In this document: piece by piece, positions 7,162 to 13,242 of the stretch
Numbering within the stretch: the stretch's first letter is position 1
Layout of the letters: each line of letters opens with the position of its first letter
Translations under genes and position numbers: made by a program
Assembly: GCA_038227045.1 (NCBI GenBank)
Contig: JBBRQD010000138.1
Span: forward strand, 1 to 13,242
From: JANXLS01 sp038227045
GTDB lineage: Bacteria; Planctomycetota; SZUA-567; H5-PLA8
DNA length: 13,242 nt
Direction of reading: 5' to 3'
Notes under the pieces: model-generated
Databases searched by the model: none
The model's input: the letters and a program-made list of their open reading frames with translations, nothing else
What the model was told of the DNA's origin: nothing

Positions 7162-7307
7162 ATTTTTATGGTGCGTCTGCAACTCGCCGCGGGTGGCTTT
7201 TCGGGCGAAGGTTCCTTTTACACGACATCGCTTGCTTCGCAAGTTCATCTTTGGACAAATGAGATTATTAGAGGGTGTCTTAAAAGCCAGCGTGCGCCTC
7301 CCCGACC

Positions 7308-9584
7308 CTATTTCATGCGATTCAAACGCAGGCTGTTCGCCACGACCGTCACGCTGCTGCACGCCATCGCCGCGCTGGCGATCATCGGATTCAACAGCCA
7401 GCCGGTCAGCGGAAAAAACGCTCCGGCCGCGAGAGGAATCAGCAGCACGTTGTACGCGAACGCAAAAAATAAATTCTGCCGGATCGTGCGCATCGTCTGC
7501 CGTGCGATTTGGATCGCCAGTGCGGCGTCATTCAAGTCGCCGCGCTTCAGCGTCACGCCCGCCGCTTCGATGGCAATGTCCGTCCCCGCGCCAATCGCCA
7601 GCCCCACGTCGGATTGTGCGAGCGCGGGCGCATCGTTGATGCCATCACCCACCATCGCTACGCGACGTCCGGCGGTGCCGGGGCCAGAGGCGGTGCCGGG
7701 GCCGGAGGCCTTTTGAAGCGAGGCGATGAACTCGGCTTTTTCGGTCGGCAGAACGTCGGCGCGCACACTGTCGATGCCGGCCATGCGCGCGATCGCCTCT
7801 GCCGCCACGCGGTTGTCGCCAGTGGCTATATGAACTTGAATGCCCATGTCCTTGAGCAATTTTACCGCGGCATTCGACGTGGGTTTAATCGCGTCGGAAA
7901 CGCCGATCACGCCCAATAGATGTGAGTCGGCGGCCACCCATACCAATGTCGCGCCTTTGGCGGCAAATTCTCCAGCTTTCGCATCCAGCACTTCTGTCTT
8001 GATTCCGCGCGATTCCAACAAACGCCGGCTGCCGGCGAGCACACCGCGATTGTCGCACGTGGCTTCGATGCCGAGTCCTTCGATCGCGTTGAAACCGCTC
8101 ACCGGCCGCAGCTCTATTTTCTGTTCGCGCGCATGTCGAACGAGCGCTTCACCAATGGGATGTTCGCTGCTTTTTTCGATGCTCGCCGCGAATTGAAGCA
8201 GTTCTTTTTCGGCGCTTCCTTCCGCGCACGCAATGCCTGTCACGGCCGGTTTACCTTCGGTGATTGTCCCGGTCTTGTCGAGCACGACCGTGTCGATGCC
8301 GGCCAATCGTTCGAGCGCCTCTGCGTTTCGAAACAAAATTCCGCGCAACGCGGCTGCGCCTGTTCCCGAAATAACCGCCGCCGGCGTGGCCAATCCCAGC
8401 GCGCACGGGCAGGCGATCAGCAGCACGGAGACGAAGACGACCGCCGCATAATTCCAGCGCGGCTCCGGCCCCCAATGCATCCAACACAGCGCCGCGACCA
8501 CCGCCAACGCCAGCACCGCGGGCACAAAATAGCGGCTGATCGTGTCGGCCATGCGCGCGATGGGCGCCTTGGACGCCTGCGCTTCTTTGACGCGTTCGAC
8601 GATGCGCTGCAGCGCCGTTTCGCGGCCGACTTGCAGCGCCTGAAATTGAAAGCTGCCGTTCTTGTTGAGCGTGCCGCCCGTGACTTTCGCGCCGGGCTTC
8701 TTTTCGACCGGCAGCGGTTCGCCGGTCATCGACGATTCGTCGACGAACGATTTCCCGGAGAGCACCGCGCCGTCGGCCGGAATCTTTTCGCCGGGACGGA
8801 CGGCCACCACGTCGCCCTTCAAAATGTTCTCAATCGGAATTTCAGTCTCCACGCCGGCACGCATGACGCGAGCCGTCCGGGGCTGGAGTTCCATCAATTT
8901 GCGGATGGCGTCGGACGCTTTGCCTCGCGCTTTGGCTTCCAGAAACCGGCCCAGCAACACAAGTGTCACGATCACCGCCGCCGATTCGAAATACACGTGC
9001 ACGCCGCCGTGCATCCCGCTCGCACCGGCAGCCGCAAACCACTCCGGGCGCGCCGTTGCGGCGACACTGAACGCGAATGCCGCGATGACGCCCATCGCGA
9101 CCAGCGAATTCATGTCGGCATAGCCGCGTTTCAATGCCAGCCACGCACCGCGCAAGAATTCGGAACCGCTCCAGAACACGACCGGCAGCGTGAGTACGAG
9201 CAGAATCCAATTGCGCGGCGAATAGTCGTGGACAGGAAAAAGTTCGAACATGCTGACGATTGCAATAGGAAGCGCAAACGCCGCCGCGACACCGAATTTC
9301 CGACGCAACACGGCGATTTCATCGTCACCGCTCAAATCGGCCGCCGATTGAGTGCCGGGAATTTTCGCTGTATAGCCCGCGCCCGCCACAGCGTCCAGAA
9401 TCGCCTGCGGCGCTGGCGAAGCGGAGTCGAAACGCACCAACGCTTCGCGCGCCGCAAGACTGACACTCGCCTCAGTCACGCCCGACACACGCCGTATCGC
9501 TTCCTCGACGCGGCTGACACAGGACGCGCAGTGCATCCCTTCGATAAGAAACCGCGCCGTGGAGTTCGTGCCTGAAGTGCTCAT
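7308..9584 (-). CDS. copA: Cu(I)-exporting P1B-type ATPase CopA
   Basis: This 758-residue inner-membrane pump moves Cu(I) out of the cytoplasm using ATP. In order: an N-terminal HMA domain with the metal-binding Cys pair GMHCASC (Cys19, Cys22); the first group of membrane helices (about 98-215); actuator domain with TGEP (287-290); transmembrane CPC motif (ACPCALG, 392-394); phosphorylation site DKTGT (Asp436); the SEHP nucleotide-domain motif (474-476); hinge GDGINDAP (646-653); and final helices with YN (711-712) and MACSS (740-744). CPC together with YN and MxxSS is the Cu(I) signature, as opposed to Ag-only, Zn or Cd pumps. An SGPGTA duplication at 627-638 is unusual. The start has no clear Shine-Dalgarno sequence, but the HMA domain begins soon after the ATG. 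No copper regulator or chaperone gene is adjacent. Confidence 0.95.
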   Translation of the reverse strand: MSTSGTNSTARFLIEGMHCASCVSRVEEAIRRVSGVTEASVSLAAREALVRFDSASPAPQAILDAVAGAGYTAKIPGTQSAADLSGDDEIAVLRRKFGVAAAFALPIAIVSMFELFPVHDYSPRNWILLVLTLPVVFWSGSEFLRGAWLALKRGYADMNSLVAMGVIAAFAFSVAATARPEWFAAAGASGMHGGVHVYFESAAVIVTLVLLGRFLEAKARGKASDAIRKLMELQPRTARVMRAGVETEIPIENILKGDVVAVRPGEKIPADGAVLSGKSFVDESSMTGEPLPVEKKPGAKVTGGTLNKNGSFQFQALQVGRETALQRIVERVKEAQASKAPIARMADTISRYFVPAVLALAVVAALCWMHWGPEPRWNYAAVVFVSVLLIACPCALGLATPAAVISGTGAAALRGILFRNAEALERLAGIDTVVLDKTGTITEGKPAVTGIACAEGSAEKELLQFAASIEKSSEHPIGEALVRHAREQKIELRPVSGFNAIEGLGIEATCDNRGVLAGSRRLLESRGIKTEVLDAKAGEFAAKGATLVWVAADSHLLGVIGVSDAIKPTSNAAVKLLKDMGIQVHIATGDNRVAAEAIARMAGIDSVRADVLPTEKAEFIASLQKASGPGTASGPGTAGRRVAMVGDGINDAPALAQSDVGLAIGAGTDIAIEAAGVTLKRGDLNDAALAIQIARQTMRTIRQNLFFAFAYNVLLIPLAAGAFFPLTGWLLNPMIASAAMACSSVTVVANSLRLNRMK
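7671..7706 (-). repeat. 18-base tandem duplication inside copA
   Basis: GGCGGTGCCGGGGCCAGA (7671-7688) is repeated at 7689-7706 with one change. It encodes a doubled Ser-Gly-Pro-Gly-Thr-Ala unit in frame, eight residues before the GDGINDAP motif. The length is a multiple of three, so the pump's frame is kept. Confidence 0.8.
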
Positions 9585-9657
9585 GGACCCGATGTTATCG
9601 CGTCACCAATGATTTTCCGAGAACATCCGAGCCTACCCATCAAAAAGCAATCCGCGA

Positions 9658-9683
9658 AGATTCGCGTAGATTCGCGCGATTCG
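9658..9683. repeat. Short direct repeat AGATTCGCG in the smr-copA gap
   Basis: AGATTCGCG occurs back to back with a ten-base period (9658-9667 and 9668-9677), followed by a partial GATTCG. It lies in the 134-base gap between the Smr-protein gene and copA, both read leftwards. It may be a small dispersed intergenic repeat or a regulatory site for copA. The sequence does not decide. Confidence 0.4.
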
Positions 9684-9718
9684 ATGTTTAAATGTCGTTG
9701 CCGTTTTCGCTGTTAAAG

Positions 9719-9976
9719 TTATTGGAATCGGAAGTGCACGAAGATTCGCCCGAAGTTTTTGCTGTCTTTTTCAACGCGGTGATAGAGCTTTTTGACATGG
9801 CTTTGATTCAAGAATTTCAGCACTCGCTCTTTTAATACGCCGCTGCCTTTGCCGGGAATGATCTCAACCAGCGCGATGCGTTTCTGCACGGCTTCGTTGA
9901 TAATTCGATGGAGTTCGTCTTCGATGCGCTCGCCTTTGTTGAAGATGTCGTGCAGATCGAGCTTAAGTTTGGCCAT
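9719..9976 (-). CDS. Stand-alone Smr-domain protein
   Basis: This 85-residue protein is essentially one Smr (MutS2 C-terminal) domain. LDLH at 6-9 and IIPGKGSGVLKERV from 39 match the two signature motifs of the family, DLHG and hGKGxG. The first Gly of DLHG is Asp here, and the usual His before GKG is Pro. Smr domains bind and often nick nucleic acid, in ribosome rescue or DNA repair contexts. The motif changes make it unclear whether this one cuts. The start is the ATG at 9976, with GGGAAAG (9984-9990) seven bases upstream. It is transcribed divergently from the cysE-trpC gene and in the same direction as copA, 134 bases ahead of it. Confidence 0.8.
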   Translation of the reverse strand: MAKLKLDLHDIFNKGERIEDELHRIINEAVQKRIALVEIIPGKGSGVLKERVLKFLNQSHVKKLYHRVEKDSKNFGRIFVHFRFQ

Positions 9977-10077
9977 GTCCGAGCTTTCCCGCCTTTAAGA
10001 AGACGATCATAGAGAAGCGCATTTTTACCGCGTTATCGGGATTCTGTCGTGCGTGTTTTGCCGCACTCATAAAAACC

Positions 10078-11739
10078 ATGCGGCTTGACCGTTGGGCCGA
10101 GCCATGTATGCTTAATGTGATCATGCCGAGTTTCCAAAATTCAATTTCATATATTCTGCTGGCGATTTGTGTCATTCCCGCATCGGTTGCGGCTGCATTC
10201 GCTTTGGTTGCGCTGCTGACGGCGGTAACGTCGCCCAGCGTGGTCGGCGCGATCGTTGCCGATTTGCGCGCGATTCGCGAACGCGATCCGGCGGCGGAAG
10301 GCTGGATCGCCTGCATTTGCTATCCCGGCTGGTGGGCGCTGAATTTTCACCGGCTTGCGGCACACCCCTTATACAAGCTTGGCTTGCGTACGCCTGCCCG
10401 GCTGTTCAATTTTCTCGCGCGCTTTTTGACTGGTTGCGACATCCATCCCGGCGCGATCTTCGGACGCGGCGTGTTCATCGATCACGCTCACGGCGTGGTC
10501 ATCGGCGAGACGGCTGAGATAGGCGACAACGTCACGATGCTCCATCAGGTCACGCTGGGCGGCACGGGCAAACAGTCGGGCAAACGCCATCCGACGATTG
10601 AAGAAGGCGTGTTGCTCGGCGTGGGCGCCAAAGTGCTGGGAAACATCGCGATCGGCCGCAATTCGAAGATCGGCGCCGGTTCAGTCGTGGTTCACGCCGT
10701 TCCGCCGAACTCCACGGTCGTGGGCATTCCGGGCCGCGTAGTCGCGTCCGGCGGCCAGCGCGTTCCGTCGCAGCAACTCGACCAGACCAGTCTCCCCGAT
10801 CCGCTCATCGAACGCATTCGTCAACACGTTCACGACGAGGTCAAACGCATCGAAGAAAAATTCCGCAAAGAGAAAGACAAAGGCAGTGCGGCCAGTGCTG
10901 CAACCGGAACCGGCCTCGTTCCGCCCACCGATGTGCTGCTTGAAATCTGCGATCATAAACGCGACGAAATCGATGCCATTCAACAGACCCGCCCGTTGCA
11001 TGTGTTGCGCGAAATGCCGACTCGCCGCCGGGATCTGCGCAATTTCGCCCGCGCGTTGAAAGCGCCCGGACTGGCACTGATCGCCGAGATCAAGAAAGCC
11101 AGCCCATCCGGCGGCTTGTTGCGCGCGGATTTCAATCCCGCGCTGATCGCCGACGCCTATGCGCACAATGGCGCCGCGGCGCTTTCCGTACTGACCAATG
11201 AGAAATATTTTCAGGGTTCGATCGAGTACCTCGTCCAGGCGCGCGATGTCGCGAAACTGCCCATTCTGCGCAAAGAATTCATCGTCGACGAATACCAGAT
11301 TGTCGAAGCCGAACGCTACGGCGCGGACGCCATTCTATTGATTGCCGCCTGCCTCGACGAAATCCGCCTGCGCGATTACCGCGAAACGGCGGAAGGCGAA
11401 GGGCTGGATGCATTGGTCGAAGTGCACGACGAAGCCGAATTGGAAATGGCCTTGAAAAGCGGCGCCAGCATTATTGGCATCAACAATCGAAATTTGAAGA
11501 CGCTTGAAACAAATCTGGACACGACCTTCGCGCTGCTGCAAAAAATCCCCGCGCGGCAACGCGAAGGATTGATTCTGGTCAGCGAATCGGGCATTCGCAC
11601 AAACGCGGATATCAGGCGCTTGCAGGACGCCGGGCTCGACGCCGTGCTCATCGGCGAAACCTTCATGCGCGCGCCGGACATTGGCGCGAAAGTGCGTGAA
11701 GTCATGGGCTTCAACCCCGCGTTCGATTACTCGATTTGA
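10078..11739 (+). CDS. CysE-TrpC fusion: serine O-acetyltransferase joined to indole-3-glycerol phosphate synthase
   Basis: One uninterrupted 553-codon frame encodes two enzymes. Residues about 55-225 are CysE, which makes O-acetylserine from serine and acetyl-CoA: FLTGCDIHPGA with the catalytic Asp121, IDHAHGVVIGETAEIGD with the catalytic His136, VTLGGTGKQSGKRHP and the left-handed beta-helix hexapeptides to about 222. A charged helix and Ala/Gly-rich linker (250-285) leads into TrpC (286-545), the tryptophan-pathway IGPS. It has AEIKKASPS (Glu337, Lys339), LRKEF (Lys399), LVEVHDEAEL (Glu448), GINNRNL (Asn469) and LVSESGI (Glu503, Ser504), all expected catalytic positions. Residues 22-52 form a hydrophobic segment unusual for CysE. 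The start is uncertain: ATGs at 10078, 10108 and 10123 all lack a Shine-Dalgarno. TTGACC (10084-10089) and TATGCT (10106-10111) could be a promoter favouring 10123. larC follows after 8 bases, so they are probably cotranscribed. Confidence 0.9.
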   Translation: MRLDRWAEPCMLNVIMPSFQNSISYILLAICVIPASVAAAFALVALLTAVTSPSVVGAIVADLRAIRERDPAAEGWIACICYPGWWALNFHRLAAHPLYKLGLRTPARLFNFLARFLTGCDIHPGAIFGRGVFIDHAHGVVIGETAEIGDNVTMLHQVTLGGTGKQSGKRHPTIEEGVLLGVGAKVLGNIAIGRNSKIGAGSVVVHAVPPNSTVVGIPGRVVASGGQRVPSQQLDQTSLPDPLIERIRQHVHDEVKRIEEKFRKEKDKGSAASAATGTGLVPPTDVLLEICDHKRDEIDAIQQTRPLHVLREMPTRRRDLRNFARALKAPGLALIAEIKKASPSGGLLRADFNPALIADAYAHNGAAALSVLTNEKYFQGSIEYLVQARDVAKLPILRKEFIVDEYQIVEAERYGADAILLIAACLDEIRLRDYRETAEGEGLDALVEVHDEAELEMALKSGASIIGINNRNLKTLETNLDTTFALLQKIPARQREGLILVSESGIRTNADIRRLQDAGLDAVLIGETFMRAPDIGAKVREVMGFNPAFDYSI

Positions 11740-11747
11740 GTGACATC

Positions 11748-13103
11748 ATGACTGCCCCAAAGCGCATCCTCTTTCTCGATCCGTTCTCCGGTATCTCCGG
11801 CGACATGTTCGCCGGGGCGCTGCTTGATCTCGGTGTGGACCTGGCGCGGCTGGCGCATGAGATTTCGAAGCTCGAACTCGGCGGCTACCACCTCAGTTCC
11901 AAACGTGTGTTTCGCGGCGCGATGAGCGCCGTCAAATTCGATGTCGAAATCGGTGGCGCATTGCAAAGAGAATTCGATGCCCCCCCTTCCCCGCCGGACG
12001 GCAGTGCACAGCCAGATGAGCATTCGCACGGCCACGATCACGGCGGCCACGATCATGCGCACGCGGATCATGGGCCATCAACCGCTCAGCCACCGGAACC
12101 GGTGCGCCGCAATTTTCGCGAGATCAAGACGCTGATCCAAAATTCGAGTCTAAGCGAACGCGTCAAGACAAACGTCGTCGCGGCCTTTCAGAAGCTCGCG
12201 GACGCCGAAGGGCGCATCCATGCCATGGCACCGGACGACGTCGCGTTTCACGAAGTGGGGGCGCTCGACAGCATCATCGACTTCGTGGCCGTGTGCGCGG
12301 GATTGGAGTTGCTTGGCGTCGATGAAGTCTGGTGCGGGCCGCTGGCGTTGGGGCGAGGCGGGTTCGTGAAATGCGATCACGGACTCATGCCCGTTCCCGC
12401 ACCCGCAACGCTTGAAATCGTAAAGGGCATGCCGCTGCGCGACACGCCGGTCGAAAAAGAATTGACCACACCCACGGGCGCGGCTCTGGTGGCGGCGCTG
12501 GCATCCACTTTTTGCGCGGTGCCCACGATGCGTATCGACAAAATCGGCTACGGAGCCGGTTCACGCGAGACTCAGCAGGTCCCAAATGTCCTGCGCGCGA
12601 TTCTAGGCACGATGGACAGCGCCGAAGAATCGAGCCGGCAGCGTGAAGAGAGCGGCGGCGAAATCGTCGAAATCCGCGCGAACATCGACGACGCCACGCC
12701 GGAAGTGCTGGGCTATTTGTCCGAAGCGCTCTTTGCCGGCGGAGCGCTGGATGTTTTTTTTACGCCGATTCAAATGAAAAAAAATCGCCCCGGCACGCTG
12801 GTCACGGCGCTTGCCGATCCGAAGAAATTGAACGCGCTAACCGAGATTTTTTTCAAAGAATCGCCGACGTTCGGAGTGCGCTACGAAAAGCTGCAACGGT
12901 TCACGCTCGAACGCGAAACGATTTCCGTGGAAACGCCATACGGAAAAGCGAACGTCAAAATAGGCCGTTGGAAAGGCGCGATAAGATCGATGCATCCCGA
13001 ATACGACGAATGCCGCGCATTGGCAATACAATCGGGCGCCCCGCTGAGGGAAATTGTTAACGCAGCACTCGACGCGGCAATGAAAAAAGTGGCCTCTCTC
13101 TAA
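11748..13103 (+). CDS. larC: LarC, nickel-pincer cofactor (NPN) biosynthesis protein
   Basis: LarC is the CTP-dependent cyclometallase that inserts nickel into the pyridinium-dithio ligand to finish the NPN cofactor of lactate racemase and related enzymes. Matches to the family (formerly DUF111): LDPFSGISGDMFAGALLDLG (10-29), HEVGALDSIIDFV (from 168), TPTGAAL (about 240), NIDDATPEVLGY (about 311) and GALDV...MKKNRPG in the C-terminal domain. A His-rich loop (HSHGHDHGGHDHAHADHG, about 92-109) probably binds nickel. Lactobacillus LarC is made by frameshifting between larC1 and larC2, but here one frame covers both domains. I chose the ATG at 11748, 8 bases after the upstream stop; a TTG at 11736 would add four residues and overlap that stop. 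No larB, larE or racemase gene is in the window. The frame ends exactly where an insertion sequence begins. Confidence 0.93.
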   Translation: MTAPKRILFLDPFSGISGDMFAGALLDLGVDLARLAHEISKLELGGYHLSSKRVFRGAMSAVKFDVEIGGALQREFDAPPSPPDGSAQPDEHSHGHDHGGHDHAHADHGPSTAQPPEPVRRNFREIKTLIQNSSLSERVKTNVVAAFQKLADAEGRIHAMAPDDVAFHEVGALDSIIDFVAVCAGLELLGVDEVWCGPLALGRGGFVKCDHGLMPVPAPATLEIVKGMPLRDTPVEKELTTPTGAALVAALASTFCAVPTMRIDKIGYGAGSRETQQVPNVLRAILGTMDSAEESSRQREESGGEIVEIRANIDDATPEVLGYLSEALFAGGALDVFFTPIQMKKNRPGTLVTALADPKKLNALTEIFFKESPTFGVRYEKLQRFTLERETISVETPYGKANVKIGRWKGAIRSMHPEYDECRALAIQSGAPLREIVNAALDAAMKKVASL

Positions 13104-13242
13104 CAGGGCCTTTCAAAAGTCCTCATTTTTCGTAGAGAAATAGCCGATCTTCTATTCAAAGGAGATCAGAAAAATGAGTGTTGCCGCTGAAATTTCGCTT
13201 TTCGATGCCTTCAAGCAGGTTCCCGATCCGCGCAAACCGCGC
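13104..13242 (+). mobile_element. Left end of an ISAs1-family insertion sequence (partial)
   Basis: CAGGGCCTTTCAAAAGTCC begins at the base after the larC stop and looks like the terminal repeat of an ISAs1-type element. It lies 70 bases before a transposase start with a strong ribosome site. The right end is outside the window, so the terminal repeat and target duplication cannot be confirmed. The exact left boundary is inferred. Confidence 0.6.
13174..13242 (+). CDS. ISAs1-family transposase, N-terminus only (partial)
   Basis: The first 23 codons are visible, including LFDAFKQVPDPRKPR, which matches the conserved start (xxF..v.DPR..rG..) of ISAs1 / H-repeat-associated DDE transposases. AAAGGAG (13158-13164) lies nine bases before the ATG. 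The catalytic domain is outside the window, so whether the gene is intact cannot be judged. Confidence 0.75.
   Translation, partial: MSVAAEISLFDAFKQVPDPRKPR

Noticed and set aside
7230..7242. CTTGC-TTC-GCAAG hairpin as a terminator after copA
   Set aside because: The stem is five base pairs and no T-tract follows on the copA strand.
8133..9575. 480-codon plus-strand reading frame opposite copA
   Set aside because: It is rich in Arg, His and Gln, shows no recognisable motif and lies wholly antisense to a certain P-type ATPase; such frames arise from high-GC coding bias.
11736..11747. TTG start for larC overlapping the cysE-trpC stop codon
   Set aside because: It adds only four residues with no family match; the ATG at 11748 gives the normal LarC start just before the conserved LDPFSGISGD segment.
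1..13242. CRISPR array, rRNA genes, replication origin
   Set aside because: No regularly spaced identical repeats of 24-37 bases, no conserved rRNA segments and no DnaA-box cluster were seen on reading through both strands.

Overview
The window reads as a moderately GC-rich bacterial chromosome. A PVC-type lineage, probably Verrucomicrobiota, is my best guess from the large secreted PKD-domain protein ending in a calcium-type DxDxDG motif, the mixture of insertion sequences and the style of the housekeeping genes. No rRNA or other decisive marker is present, so the taxonomy is inference only.

Layout, left to right. Positions 1-680 are a mobile-element graveyard on the minus strand: the end of an IS21-family element (1-179) sits inside a decayed IS66-family transposase (180-601), which abuts a short stretch resembling the 5' end of a group II intron (602-680). 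A 1107-residue exported PKD protein follows (858-4181). A 550-base gene-free stretch (4182-4731) then carries a striking series of short perfect dyads. Next comes a small, visibly more A+T-rich integrative module: an excisionase-like DNA-binding protein (4732-5289, +) convergent by one base with a 523-residue tyrosine recombinase (5291-6862, -). The recombinase starts about 210 bases from the 3' end of a tRNA-Ser(GCU) gene (7073-7161, -), the classic position for a tRNA-targeted island. No second attachment site is visible.

The right half looks like core genome: a Cu(I)-exporting P1B ATPase (copA, 7308-9584, -), a stand-alone Smr-domain protein (9719-9976, -), and a divergent plus-strand pair. 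The first gene of that pair is one continuous reading frame joining a serine acetyltransferase (CysE) to an indole-3-glycerol phosphate synthase (TrpC). The second, 8 bases downstream, is larC, for nickel-pincer cofactor synthesis. An ISAs1-family element begins at the base after the larC stop codon and runs out of the window.

The most interesting item is the CysE-TrpC fusion. Both halves keep their catalytic residues, the linker contains no convincing restart site, and the fused protein ends in Asp-Tyr-Ser-Ile, which resembles the Ile-terminated tails with which serine acetyltransferases bind cysteine synthase. Second are the phased dyads at 4421-4515, and third the integrase with a duplicated N-terminal domain and an insertion in its catalytic domain.
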